Source: Candidatus Frackibacter sp. WG13 (GTDB lineage: Bacteria > Bacillota > Halanaerobiia > Halobacteroidales > Acetohalobiaceae). Taken from it: a stretch of DNA of 64,000 nt. A program made the position numbers and the translations under genes. The notes beneath the pieces were generated by a model. The model ran no database searches and had not been told where the DNA came from. It worked only from the letters and a program-made list of their open reading frames with translations. Shown piece after piece: positions 17,186-26,237 of the stretch; position 1 is the first letter of the stretch, and each line of letters opens with the position of its first letter. The stretch lies in the NCBI RefSeq assembly GCF_900114655.1, contig NZ_FOTT01000001.1, forward strand, positions 233,028-297,027, read 5' to 3'.

Positions 17186-17881
17186 ATGAAGAAACTATTA
17201 TCGCAATTTAAAAAGAAATTTAGTAATTATATGATTAAACGAATGATTAAGCGGTCAGGCTTTGATAGCGATAAAATGTTTAACATAGAATTATGTCGAG
17301 GTGCAAAGAGATGTTCCCGTAATGTAATAGATGTAACTGAAGTTAATAAATTAATCCAAAATACCTTAAAAGAAAGTAGGATTGCACCGAGATTACATAA
17401 AAAGTTAGTTGATGAAGAATACATTCTACCACATCATATGTTTAAATTAGCCATTTCAGGCTGTGTCAATGGCTGTTCTAAACCACAAATTAAAGATTTT
17501 GCAATTGTTGGTCAATTAAAACCTAAAATCCAAGAAGATCTCTGTATTGGTTGCCAAAGATGTCTTAGTACCTGTCAAGAAGATGCCATTATGCTTAATG
17601 ATGAAGAACCGGATATAGATTTTGATAGATGTATCTTCTGTGGTGACTGTGTAAAAGCCTGTCCTACAGAAGCTCTTACTATAAAAAAAGTTGGGTATCA
17701 AATCCAGGTTGGGGGACATTTAGGGAGACATCCTCATTTAGCTAATATAGTAACTGATTTAAGTGACTTAGAAGAATTAATGAAAATCCTTAATAAAGCC
17801 ATAAAAGTCTTCGTTGAGGAGGGAGAGGGGCAAGAAAGATTAGGGGTCACTTTAAATAGGTTAGAGATGGACCTTGATTAG
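17186..17881 (+). CDS. Siroheme-type [4Fe-4S] domain plus ferredoxin protein (Dsr-like)
   Basis: One of few plus-strand genes. CRGAKRC (C-x5-C) and SGCVNGC (C-x3-C) form the [4Fe-4S]-siroheme motif of nitrite/sulfite reductases; a two-cluster ferredoxin is inserted after it (CIGCQRCLSTC, CIFCGDCVKAC), then GGHLGRHPHLA. It resembles short dissimilatory sulfite-reductase-like proteins or the C-terminal half of AsrC, lacking the N-terminal ferredoxin-like half. A paralogue lies at 59822-60478. ATG chosen at 17186, seven bases after AGAGGTGA. It diverges from norCB, which hints at reduction of nitrite, hydroxylamine or sulfite, but the substrate is unproven. Its 3' end overlaps the next gene by 35 bases, tail to tail. 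Confidence 0.85.
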   Translation: MKKLLSQFKKKFSNYMIKRMIKRSGFDSDKMFNIELCRGAKRCSRNVIDVTEVNKLIQNTLKESRIAPRLHKKLVDEEYILPHHMFKLAISGCVNGCSKPQIKDFAIVGQLKPKIQEDLCIGCQRCLSTCQEDAIMLNDEEPDIDFDRCIFCGDCVKACPTEALTIKKVGYQIQVGGHLGRHPHLANIVTDLSDLEELMKILNKAIKVFVEEGEGQERLGVTLNRLEMDLD

Positions 17882-19019
17882 TTAACCATTGCCATAATTT
17901 ATTAAATTTATTTTTAGTTGTTAGCTTTTCCTTAGCTAACAAAGGAATAGTTCCTTTTAGTTCATCATCAACATAAAAGGTAACTTTTCCAATCTGTTCT
18001 TTTTTAGCAATAGGTAATTTTAAGTTATCTTTTATAATAATCTCTTTTCTAACCTTAATCTCTTTACCCTCAGAAGCTACAGTTGCAAATTCTTGTGAAG
18101 CAACCATTTCTAATCTTTGGTTTTCCAATGCTTCCAACCGAGCAGAATATATTACCTCATCTTTTGCTGCTAACTGGATTCGATTAAAGTTATCGAATCC
18201 ATAATTTAATAATTTTATTGAATCATGCCACATCTGTCCACTCTTTAAGACGACTGAAATCACTTGTCTCCCCTCCCGTGTCATTGAGGAGACCAAACAT
18301 CTACCAGCGGCATCTGTATATCCAGTCTTTACTCCATCTACCTCATCAAACCTTCGTAGTAAACGATTGGTATTTAATAAAGAACGCCCATATTCATGTG
18401 AACCCCATGAAATAGTCTTCCGAGTAGTATCCACTATTTTAGCAAAAGTTTTATTTTGTAGTGCATAACGTGCTATCATCGCCAGATCATAAGCTGTAGT
18501 TAGATGCCCTTTTTGTGGCAGCCCATTAGGATTTTGGAACGAAGTATCTAACGCCCCAATCTCTCTTGCTTTCCGATTCATCATCTGTGCAAACTCTTCT
18601 ACACTCCCACCGATATGTTCTGCAATCGCTACCGCTGCATCATTACCGGAATTTAATAATAATCCATATAACAATTCTTCTAAGGTTAATACCTCACCTT
18701 CAGCTAGCCAAATAGACGATCCTCCCTCATAAGCTGCTCTCCTACTTACTTTTACTTTATCATCTAAGTTTCCATTTTCAATAGCCAAAATTGCAGTCAT
18801 AATTTTAGTAGTACTAGCTGGTGATCGTTTTACATGTGGATTCTTAGCATATAGTATCTCACCAGTTTCAGCATCAATTAAGATAGCTGCTCTTGCTGTA
18901 ACACTCGGCTTTGCTATGGCAATACCATTAGTATTAATTAATATCACTAACATTATTAATAGTGCTATTAAACTATGTTTTCGTGAAAAAGTAACCTTAT
19001 TACTTTTGAAGCAACTCAT
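17847..19019 (-). CDS. D-alanyl-D-alanine carboxypeptidase (PBP5/DacF family)
   Basis: Peptidase family S11 with signal peptide (hydrophobic residues 17-36). Active-site motifs are SPASTTKIMT (SxxK), SGNDAA (SxN) and VDGVKTGYT (KTG). It trims pentapeptide stems of peptidoglycan outside the cytoplasmic membrane. The C-terminal ~100 residues form the usual PBP5 beta domain. Length 390. A second member, dacF, lies at 48309-49499. This copy precedes ytfI-ytfJ homologues, so a sporulation or cortex role is possible. Confidence 0.95.
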   Translation of the reverse strand: MSCFKSNKVTFSRKHSLIALLIMLVILINTNGIAIAKPSVTARAAILIDAETGEILYAKNPHVKRSPASTTKIMTAILAIENGNLDDKVKVSRRAAYEGGSSIWLAEGEVLTLEELLYGLLLNSGNDAAVAIAEHIGGSVEEFAQMMNRKAREIGALDTSFQNPNGLPQKGHLTTAYDLAMIARYALQNKTFAKIVDTTRKTISWGSHEYGRSLLNTNRLLRRFDEVDGVKTGYTDAAGRCLVSSMTREGRQVISVVLKSGQMWHDSIKLLNYGFDNFNRIQLAAKDEVIYSARLEALENQRLEMVASQEFATVASEGKEIKVRKEIIIKDNLKLPIAKKEQIGKVTFYVDDELKGTIPLLAKEKLTTKNKFNKLWQWLTNQGPSLTYLK

Positions 19020-19077
19020 ACTCCCTTCCCCTCCATTTAAAACTAATATATATAAGTATCTTCCATTTATATATTAT

Positions 19078-19497
19078 TTAACTATTATCATTTTTAGAAT
19101 TATTTTTTACCATTGATTTTATTTCTTTCATTAATTCAGGTGCTACATTAATAAGCCGTTCAACTACCGCATTATCGGTTACTGGTAATAATCGTACCTG
19201 TTCTTCAGAAACTACTAAGAACGCTACTGGCTGTAACATTACACCAGCTCCACTACCTCCACCAAAAGGTTTCTTATTGCTACCATTACCATTCTTACCT
19301 CCATCTTGTTGTTGATTCGAAGTATCAGTATACTCAGCACCACCAGCAGCAAAACCAAAACTCACCTTAGAAATAGGAACAATTACACTCCCATCTGCTG
19401 TCTCCACTGGGTCACCTACAATCGTATTTACATCTACCATGCCTTTAATATTTTCCATAGCTGTATTCATTAGTGCTTCAATTGGATGGTCTGCCAT
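19078..19497 (-). CDS. ytfJ: YtfJ/GerW-family sporulation protein
   Basis: The family is needed for some spore germination responses in Bacillus. Signature features are the HPIEALMNTAMENIKGMVD start, GDPVETADGSVIVPISKVSFGFA, a glycine-rich low-complexity middle and VMLQPVAFLVV. Length 139. Start ATG with AAGGAGG upstream. The start overlaps the end of the DUF2953 gene by 28 bases, and the two are paired in most spore formers (ytfI-ytfJ). Confidence 0.95.
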   Translation of the reverse strand: MADHPIEALMNTAMENIKGMVDVNTIVGDPVETADGSVIVPISKVSFGFAAGGAEYTDTSNQQQDGGKNGNGSNKKPFGGGSGAGVMLQPVAFLVVSEEQVRLLPVTDNAVVERLINVAPELMKEIKSMVKNNSKNDNS

Positions 19498-20237
19498 CGC
19501 TTTGAAAACCTCCTTTTATATCTTTTAAAGATTATCTTTACACCTTTAGTAATAATGTTGCCTAATTTCAAACTAAATATACTTGTAAAATCAACCTCTA
19601 ATTTATCAACTTGATTAAAATTAGGACAAACTTGTAGATTAGGCTGTACCATCTTCTTAGTATTCTGACTTAAAAAAGAATATATACTCCCCTTTATTGA
19701 CCATAACACTCCTGTTAATATTCCTGTTACAGCAGGGTCTTTTACGCCAAAGTTGGTCTTCCAGACAAGCTTTTTACATTCTCCTTTAATACTTAAGATT
19801 AGAGTACCAATAATTCTTAATAAAATTGGATTTCGTAAAGTTAATTCATCTAAGCGATGTAGTTCATCTTTAAAAGTATCTAATCCTCTCTCTATAGCTT
19901 CAAATTGATCAACAAAGCCTTTCATGAATTTAATCTGTTTTGTCAAATTTTCCCAATCAATTTTGTGAATTGCTAAGGGCTTTTCTTTTTCTACCTCCAT
20001 TTTGGGTGAACCAGTTGCTTCAATTTCTGCTCTGAATTTTAATAAAGGCCGTGCAAATAACTGTTTTAATTCTATATAAGGAATATGTAATTTATAAGTT
20101 ATTAAACCAAAAAAGACTTCCATCCAAATCTTTAATTGATCTTTATTATCTTCTCGTTGGTACTCTATAAATACATTAATAGGTATCAAATAGATTATTA
20201 ATGGTACCATTAATAATGGTAATATAATCAAACTCAT
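19470..20237 (-). CDS. ytfI: DUF2953 membrane protein (YtfI-like)
   Basis: Function unknown. One N-terminal transmembrane helix followed by ~200 soluble residues; WKTNFGVKDPAVTGILTGVLW-type segment in the middle is the conserved DUF2953 feature. It is encoded immediately before ytfJ, as in Bacillus and clostridia, so a sporulation role is inferred. ATG at 20237 is five bases after AAGGTGG; the three extra codons start with GTG inside that site. Confidence 0.85.
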   Translation of the reverse strand: MSLIILPLLMVPLIIYLIPINVFIEYQREDNKDQLKIWMEVFFGLITYKLHIPYIELKQLFARPLLKFRAEIEATGSPKMEVEKEKPLAIHKIDWENLTKQIKFMKGFVDQFEAIERGLDTFKDELHRLDELTLRNPILLRIIGTLILSIKGECKKLVWKTNFGVKDPAVTGILTGVLWSIKGSIYSFLSQNTKKMVQPNLQVCPNFNQVDKLEVDFTSIFSLKLGNIITKGVKIIFKRYKRRFSKRWQTIQLKH

Positions 20238-20331
20238 CTTCTCCACCTTTTGATTTCCTTTCTTTTAGTACATTGGTTATTTTTCCCCTTAAAAAGATTA
20301 ATATACATTCAGATGAAATTTTTGTATAGTT

Positions 20332-20370
20332 AAAAGAAAAAAGAGCTACAGTCTAATCACTGTAGCTCTT
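20332..20370 (-). terminator. Intrinsic terminator after scpB
   Basis: Minus-strand AAGAGCTACAG (20360-20370) pairs perfectly with CTGTAGCTCTT (20341-20351), eight-base loop, followed by TTTTCTTTT. It ends the 23.3-26.0 kb to scpB operon. Confidence 0.92.
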
Positions 20371-20378
20371 AAATACTA

Positions 20379-20966
20379 TTACTCTTCACTTTTTAACTCT
20401 TCTAACTCCTCGTCTTCCAATTCTTCTTCTAATAAAGTTTCCTCATTTAATTCTGAAAAGTCTTGTGGAGATGGCAATTCACTTAAATCATTCAACCCAA
20501 AGTATTCAAGAAATTTATCACTAGTTCCATAAATGATTGGATTGCCAATAGTCTCTTTACGACCTAATTCAATTACTAAACCGCGTTTCTGTAGAGTCTT
20601 TAACGGCTTTTCTACATTAACTCCTCTAATATCCTGAACTTCAGCTCTGGTTACTGGCTGCTTGTAAGCAACGATTGTTAAAGTTTCTAGGGAAGCCTGA
20701 GTTAACCGATTATTTATTTCTGGCTTATGTAATTCTTTGATGTATTCTTCATATTCTGGTTTAGTCCTAATTTGATATCCGCCATTAACATCTAATAATT
20801 GGACACCCCGATTAGGGTTATCGTAATCATCTCTTATTTCTTTAATAATCTCTTTAATCTTACGTGCACCTAGTTCCGTCACTTCTTTTATTTCTTTAAT
20901 ATGTAAAGGTTCCGAGGTTGTAAAAAGTAAAGCCTCAATAAGAGCTTTTTGACTTTTAACCATCAT
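20379..20966 (-). CDS. scpB: Segregation and condensation protein B
   Basis: ScpB is a winged-helix dimer that, with ScpA, completes the SMC condensin. Conserved LIEALLFTTSEPLHIKEI, RTKPEYEEYI and LTQASLETLTIVAYKQPVTRAEV followed by the second winged helix (RGLVIELGRKE, TSDKFLEYFGL) are visible. The C-terminal tail is acidic. The first ATG at 20966 fits AAAGG at seven bases; the frame upstream opens with TTG. It overlaps the end of scpA by 11 bases. Confidence 0.96.
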   Translation of the reverse strand: MMVKSQKALIEALLFTTSEPLHIKEIKEVTELGARKIKEIIKEIRDDYDNPNRGVQLLDVNGGYQIRTKPEYEEYIKELHKPEINNRLTQASLETLTIVAYKQPVTRAEVQDIRGVNVEKPLKTLQKRGLVIELGRKETIGNPIIYGTSDKFLEYFGLNDLSELPSPQDFSELNEETLLEEELEDEELEELKSEE

Positions 20967-21729
20967 TATCAACCCTTTCCTTTAACAGATAAAGATCAAT
21001 TTGTCCAAAAACACCATTCTGTCTAACTCCTATTTTATGTAATTTAATCAATTCTAAAATTGCCATAAAGGTAACTACAATCTCTAATTTAGTAGAATCA
21101 TTAACGAATAATTCGTCAAATTTAACTTCCTTTTCTTCTTCAACTTTAGCTGTTAGTTCTACTATTTTATCTTTAATGCTTATATCTTCTCTATTAACAT
21201 GAGATAACTTATCCTCTGATTCTTCTTCATCATCTTCTTTTTCTTCTGTCTTTGTTTTTAATATTTTTTCAAAAGTATCGACAAATTGATTAAGTGATAT
21301 ATTCTCTAATGGATTAACTTCTATTTCATCAGACTCGATTTCAGCTAAGATTGATTCCATATTTCTAGTATATCTCTTTCTCTGTGTCTCTTCATAGTCT
21401 CTTAAGCTATCCGCCAATTCTTTATACTTTTTATACTCTAGTAACCTGTTAATTAACTGTTGTCTTGGATCAATTTCTTCCTCATCCTCATCTTCGTTAT
21501 CATCCGGCAACAACATCTTTGATTTCATCTCAATTAGATTAGCAGCCATGATTAAAAATTCACTTGCAATTTCTAAATTCAACTCTTGCATAGCTGCTAT
21601 ATAATTTAGATACTGCTCTGTAATTTCAGAGATAGAGATATCATATATCTCTACCTCATCTTTCTTAATCAGATGTAACAAAAGGGGAATCGGTCCCTCA
21701 AAAGCATCTATCTTTATTTCATAACTCAT
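20956..21729 (-). CDS. scpA: Segregation and condensation protein A (kleisin)
   Basis: Kleisin bridging the SMC heads. The N-terminal FEGPIPLLLHLIKKDEVEIYDI, ITEQYLNYI and MAANLIEMKSKMLLP, and the C-terminal winged helix (VVTFMAILELIKL) are typical. Middle residues ~95-180 are acidic and variable. Length 257. Start ATG after GAGGTGA; 13 bases after trpS. Confidence 0.96.
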   Translation of the reverse strand: MSYEIKIDAFEGPIPLLLHLIKKDEVEIYDISISEITEQYLNYIAAMQELNLEIASEFLIMAANLIEMKSKMLLPDDNEDEDEEEIDPRQQLINRLLEYKKYKELADSLRDYEETQRKRYTRNMESILAEIESDEIEVNPLENISLNQFVDTFEKILKTKTEEKEDDEEESEDKLSHVNREDISIKDKIVELTAKVEEEKEVKFDELFVNDSTKLEIVVTFMAILELIKLHKIGVRQNGVFGQIDLYLLKERVDNDG

Positions 21730-21742
21730 GCTTTCACCTCGA

Positions 21743-22732
21743 TCACAGATTCATTGCGTTTCTTACTTCCTCCATTGTTTCTTGGGCTAACTTTCTAGCC
21801 TTTTTAGCACCCGCATTTAAAATATCATCAATCTGTTCAGGATTTGCCTTTAATTCTTCTCGTTTAGCTCGAATCTTAGCTAATTCATTAGTTAAAACAT
21901 CTTTTAAATTCCTTTTACAGTCCATACATCCAATCCCTGCCTCACGACAGCCTGTTGCTAATTCTTCTACTTCTGTTGTATTAAATATATTATGATAATC
22001 ATAAACAGAGCAAACATCTGGATTACCAGGGTCCTTTAATCGGATACGTTGTGGATCGGTTACCATCTCTCTTACTTTATCTTCTATCTCTTCTTCACTA
22101 TCACCTAAAAAGATAGCGTTACCATAACTCTTACTCATCTTACGTCCATCAGTTCCTAATAATTTAGGCACTTTAGTTAATTTAGGTTCTGGTTCTGGAA
22201 GTATTTCATCATCTTCACCATAAAGGTAATTAAATCTTCGCGCAATTTCACGTGTTAGTTCTAAGTGTGGTAATTGATCTTTACCCACTGGTACAGTATC
22301 ACCTTTATATAATAAAATATCTGCTGCTTGTAAGACTGGATAACCTAATAAACCATAAGGAACAGAATTACCCAAGTTTAATTCCTCAATCTGTTCCTTA
22401 TAAGTTGGAACCCGCTCTAGACGACCAACTGAAGTAATCATTGAAAATAACAGATGTAATTCGGCATGTTCTTTAACATCAGACTGAACAAAAATAACAC
22501 TCTCTTCTGGATCAATACCAGCACTAATCCAGTCTATCACTAGCTCTCGCGTGTTATCTTTTATATCATCAGTTTGATCATACTTAGTAGTTAAAGCATG
22601 CCAATCTGCTACTTCAAAATAACAATCATACTCCTTCTGTAGTTCTACCCAATTTTCTAATACTCCTACTAAATGACCTACATGCAACTTGCCAGTAGGT
22701 CGCATTCCACTTAATATTCTTCCTTTTGCCAT
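21743..22732 (-). CDS. trpS: Tryptophanyl-tRNA synthetase
   Basis: Class I synthetase charging tRNA-Trp. ILSGMRPTGKLHVGHLVG contains the HIGH-equivalent GHLVG and GRKMSKSYGN the KMSKS loop. Length 329 is normal. GGGAGG precedes the ATG. It sits between the M50 protease and scpA as in many clostridia. There is no T-box leader in the 15-base gap upstream. Confidence 0.97.
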   Translation of the reverse strand: MAKGRILSGMRPTGKLHVGHLVGVLENWVELQKEYDCYFEVADWHALTTKYDQTDDIKDNTRELVIDWISAGIDPEESVIFVQSDVKEHAELHLLFSMITSVGRLERVPTYKEQIEELNLGNSVPYGLLGYPVLQAADILLYKGDTVPVGKDQLPHLELTREIARRFNYLYGEDDEILPEPEPKLTKVPKLLGTDGRKMSKSYGNAIFLGDSEEEIEDKVREMVTDPQRIRLKDPGNPDVCSVYDYHNIFNTTEVEELATGCREAGIGCMDCKRNLKDVLTNELAKIRAKREELKANPEQIDDILNAGAKKARKLAQETMEEVRNAMNL

Positions 22733-22747
22733 AATTGATTCCTCCCT

Positions 22748-23338
22748 TTACAAAAGTAGTCTATAAAAAATAATCCAAACTGGTCCTATAATTTTACCTA
22801 ATAAGCCTGTAAAGACAAAGAATAACAAAATAAAAGGACCATAAGCCTCAATTTCATGCAAAATCTTATCAAATTTTCTTGGTAGTAACCCTTTTAAAAT
22901 TTTCGAACCATCTAATGGTGGCAACGGAATTAAATTAAATATAGCTAAACCTAAGTTAATTCCAACTCCTAATTTTAGAAAAATAGCCACTACTGTCGGT
23001 AAATTAAATGCAAAATTCTTAAATAGAACAGCAAATATAACTGCTAGAAATATATTAGCTAATGGACCTGCTAGCCCTACAAACATCATCCCTTGGCGAG
23101 AGTTAGAAAAATACCTCGGATTAATCTGCACCGGCTTAGCCCAACCAAACCTTTGGGTGATTAATAAAACTAAAGTCCCCATCAAACTTAAATGAGCCAA
23201 TGGATTCAAAGTTAATCTTCCCGTCATTCCTGGTGTTGGGTCTCCCAATAAGTCTGCCATCTTGCCATGAGCATACTCATGAAGCGATATAGATAATAAT
23301 ACTAATGGAATCAAAAGTATAAAACGAGCTATCTGCAT
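22748..23338 (-). CDS. Site-2-type membrane zinc protease (M50)
   Basis: Rhomboid-like SREBP/YwhC group M50 peptidase with about five helices. HEYAH in SISLHEYAHGKMAD is the zinc site and LPPLDGSKIL supplies the third ligand Asp. Length 196 is that of the compact YwhC group without PDZ domain. Its substrate is unknown. It directly abuts the DHH/CBS/CCA gene (no gap) and precedes trpS. Confidence 0.92.
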   Translation of the reverse strand: MQIARFILLIPLVLLSISLHEYAHGKMADLLGDPTPGMTGRLTLNPLAHLSLMGTLVLLITQRFGWAKPVQINPRYFSNSRQGMMFVGLAGPLANIFLAVIFAVLFKNFAFNLPTVVAIFLKLGVGINLGLAIFNLIPLPPLDGSKILKGLLPRKFDKILHEIEAYGPFILLFFVFTGLLGKIIGPVWIIFYRLLL

Positions 23339-26014
23339 CTATTCACTACACTCCTTCTTTAATTCTTTTAAACAATCTTTAAGATACTTATATTCATCTT
23401 CATAACTATTAAAATTCCCATTTAGTTTTGCCTTCTTAACTTTTTGCAATGCCTTTTTGAAATAAGGCCCAGGCTTATATCCTAAATCAATAATATCTTT
23501 GCCTGTTACTTCTAATTCTATCCTTCTCAAATTTAAAAAATAATCTTGAATCCAGTCTTTAACTTCATCCTCATCAGTTAATAATACTAAATATAATATT
23601 TCTTCAGTACTTAATGGTTCTAAATGATAATATACTTTACTAGGTTTTATATCTGAACTAGATAACAAGTTCAAAATATCTTTGGCTTCATTCTTAGCAA
23701 AAATCACTTTATCAATTAAGGCCTTAGAAAACTTCAATCTTAATAATAAATGCTTAATGACGTGCTCAGATAAAGACTTAGTTAAAATTATTAGATATAA
23801 CTGCCAAATTTTTATTGTTACATCCTCAGTTATTTCTAAATGCTCAAGCCAATCATTTATCCAAGGAATTTCTAAGGCTAAACGATATTCTTCTTCCCCC
23901 CAGGTTAATTTAGGATGAAAATACGCCAATAATCCAAACTTATCTAAGTCTAACAGAATATATCCTGCCTTTTCTTCAGACAACATTAAAAATAATTCAT
24001 TTCCTAACCTTCCAGATGATAAGCCTTTAATTACATTTTGATTAATAGCATGCTCAATTAATTCTTTAGTCAAGCTTTCTATTTCAAATTCATAACGGTT
24101 GGCAAACCTTAATGCTCTAAAAATTCGTGTAGGGTCATCAATAAAACTAAAATTGTGTAAAATTCTAATTATTCCTTCTTCTAAATCTTCTTCTCCACCA
24201 AAATAATCAATTAATCTACCAAATCTTTTCTCATTTAACTGAATAGCCAAAGCATTAATCGTAAAATCACGCCTAAATAGATCCTGTTTAAGTAAAGCAG
24301 CTTCTACTTGTGGAGGTGCTGCTGGATATTCATAATATTCAACTCTAGAACTTGCAATATCTAATTTCAAGCCATCTGTTAACTTAACAATCGCCGTTCC
24401 AAACTCTTTATGAACTTCTTTCACTTCACCTTCTAATCTTTCAGCCAATTTATAAGCAAAATCGATACCATCGCCTTCTATGACTAAATCTAAATCTAAG
24501 TTCTTAACTCCTAAAATTAAATCACGGACAAAGCCACCAACTATATAGAGATTAAGTTCTAACTGGTCAGCTACTCTACCTGCTTTTACTAGTAAATCAA
24601 ATAGATCTGAATCTAAATCTGCTAATAAATTCTCTACATTAGAACTCTCTTCAGAAACCTCAACCATACTTCTTCCATATCGATTCTGTTGTCCTTTGAT
24701 ATAGTCAGCCTGCCCATATAGAACCTTTAGAACATCACTTCGAGTTACAATTCCGACTAATTCATCATCATCATTCATTACCGGCAATCTTCCAATATCA
24801 TGCTCTACCATCTCTTGTTGAATCTCTTTAAAAGTAGTCTCTTCATTAATAGTAACTACCCCACGCGACATATATCCTTTTACAGGGGCATGCATCAGAT
24901 CATAATTACGCACTTTATCTATATCTCTTCTAGAGATAACTCCTACAATCTCTTCATCTTTAGTAATAATTAAACCAGAATGTCCATAACGAAGCATTAT
25001 TGCCTCTGCTTCTTCAATTGATTCATCAGGAGTAATCGTTTTAACTGGATTGGACATAATATCTTTAGCTAAAACTGATGGTTTCATCTTTTGTTGTACT
25101 AACCCTATCAACTCAGCTTTTAAATCATCTAAAACTATATCTTCGTCTCTAATCATAGCTGATGCTGCTTTAGCATGGCCGCCACCATTATACTCAGTCA
25201 CTATCTCAGAAACATCGACCGCATCAATATTACTCCGTGCCACTACTAATACTTTCGAACCTAATCGCACTAAAGTAAAGACAACATCAGAACGATTAAG
25301 GTCATCTAATTTATGTGTTAAGTAAGCTATGCCTCCGATATACTCATCAACCTTTGCTTCATAAGTCGTAACCTTCAATCCATTTAATTCATGTACGGTT
25401 AATGAATTTAATAATTGTGTAAATAAATCCTGTTGAGCCGAACTTAAAGGACGCTCAATAAATTGATTAACAACTGATAAGTTGGCCTCATTTTCTAGTA
25501 AGAATGAAACAGCCTCAGCATCAAGAGCAGTAGTTGAAGTAAAAGTTAAGCAACCAGTATCTTCATAAATCCCTAAAGTAAATAATGTCGCTTCAAAAGG
25601 AGTAATTTCAATTCCACGTTTCTCTATTTCCTGACACAGAAGACTAGTAGTTGCTCCTACTGCTTTAACTAATTGCCAATCACCTTTCATCTCTTCATCT
25701 AATTCTGGATGGTGATCATAAATGATTAACTCCACTTCTGAATCATTAGCCAACTCTTCCAATTCACCTATTCGACTACCAATTCTAGTATCTACTACTA
25801 TTAATTTATCTACGTGACAAGTTGCTATTTCTTCTTTAATCTCATTAGGCCTCTTAATAATAATCCGGTCTTTATACAATGACATAAAATCTTTAACATT
25901 TTGGCTTAACCTACCGGAAAAGACCATAATAGCATTCGGATATAATTTACTAGCCGCTACCATAGCCGCTAGACCATCAAAATCGGTTCCGAGATGACTA
26001 GTTATTATTTTCAC
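23339..26014 (-). CDS. DHH-CBS-tRNA nucleotidyltransferase fusion
   Basis: Large 891-residue fusion. Residues 1-310 are a DHH phosphoesterase (GTDFDGLAAM, VVDTRIG, DHHPELDEEM, GGGHAKAASA for DHHA1). Residues ~315-440 hold two CBS domains. From ~470 a class II polymerase-beta nucleotidyltransferase follows with GGFVRDLIL and DLDLVIEGDG (metal aspartates), RRDFTINALA and RILHNFSFIDDPTRIFRALR. This architecture is known in Halanaerobiales, Thermotogae and Aquificae and is linked to A-adding or CCA-adding tRNA repair. GTG start after GCAGGAG. First gene of the operon leading to scpB. Confidence 0.93.
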   Translation of the reverse strand: MKIITSHLGTDFDGLAAMVAASKLYPNAIMVFSGRLSQNVKDFMSLYKDRIIIKRPNEIKEEIATCHVDKLIVVDTRIGSRIGELEELANDSEVELIIYDHHPELDEEMKGDWQLVKAVGATTSLLCQEIEKRGIEITPFEATLFTLGIYEDTGCLTFTSTTALDAEAVSFLLENEANLSVVNQFIERPLSSAQQDLFTQLLNSLTVHELNGLKVTTYEAKVDEYIGGIAYLTHKLDDLNRSDVVFTLVRLGSKVLVVARSNIDAVDVSEIVTEYNGGGHAKAASAMIRDEDIVLDDLKAELIGLVQQKMKPSVLAKDIMSNPVKTITPDESIEEAEAIMLRYGHSGLIITKDEEIVGVISRRDIDKVRNYDLMHAPVKGYMSRGVVTINEETTFKEIQQEMVEHDIGRLPVMNDDDELVGIVTRSDVLKVLYGQADYIKGQQNRYGRSMVEVSEESSNVENLLADLDSDLFDLLVKAGRVADQLELNLYIVGGFVRDLILGVKNLDLDLVIEGDGIDFAYKLAERLEGEVKEVHKEFGTAIVKLTDGLKLDIASSRVEYYEYPAAPPQVEAALLKQDLFRRDFTINALAIQLNEKRFGRLIDYFGGEEDLEEGIIRILHNFSFIDDPTRIFRALRFANRYEFEIESLTKELIEHAINQNVIKGLSSGRLGNELFLMLSEEKAGYILLDLDKFGLLAYFHPKLTWGEEEYRLALEIPWINDWLEHLEITEDVTIKIWQLYLIILTKSLSEHVIKHLLLRLKFSKALIDKVIFAKNEAKDILNLLSSSDIKPSKVYYHLEPLSTEEILYLVLLTDEDEVKDWIQDYFLNLRRIELEVTGKDIIDLGYKPGPYFKKALQKVKKAKLNGNFNSYEDEYKYLKDCLKELKKECSE

Positions 26015-26050
26015 TTTATCAACTCCTGCAATTTATAAACATCAACTTCT

Positions 26051-26079
26051 ATTATACCATAAATCGAGCTATTTAGAAA
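26051..26079 (-). promoter_or_regulatory. Probable promoter of the nucleotidyltransferase-M50-trpS-scpAB operon
   Basis: Minus-strand TATAAT (26051-26056) with a weak -35 TTTCTA (26074-26079) at 17 bases, about 40 bases before the GTG start. Confidence 0.55.
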
Positions 26080-26096
26080 GGCATATAATTTCAAAC

Positions 26097-26137
26097 AAAA
26101 AAACTAAACCTTACTTAATAATTAAGTAAGGTTTAGT
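26097..26137 (-). terminator. Intrinsic terminator after lysA
   Basis: A 17-base perfect inverted repeat (26103-26119 with 26121-26137) is followed on the minus strand by TTTTTTGTTTG. It separates lysA from the downstream operon. Confidence 0.92.
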
Positions 26138-26237
26138 ATAACAAGCAGAATATCATAATTAACTCAAAAATTCTTCTTTAACTATAGATTTTATATAATT
26201 AATTGTGACATTCGTATAATTAAGAAGCAGCAGATTC

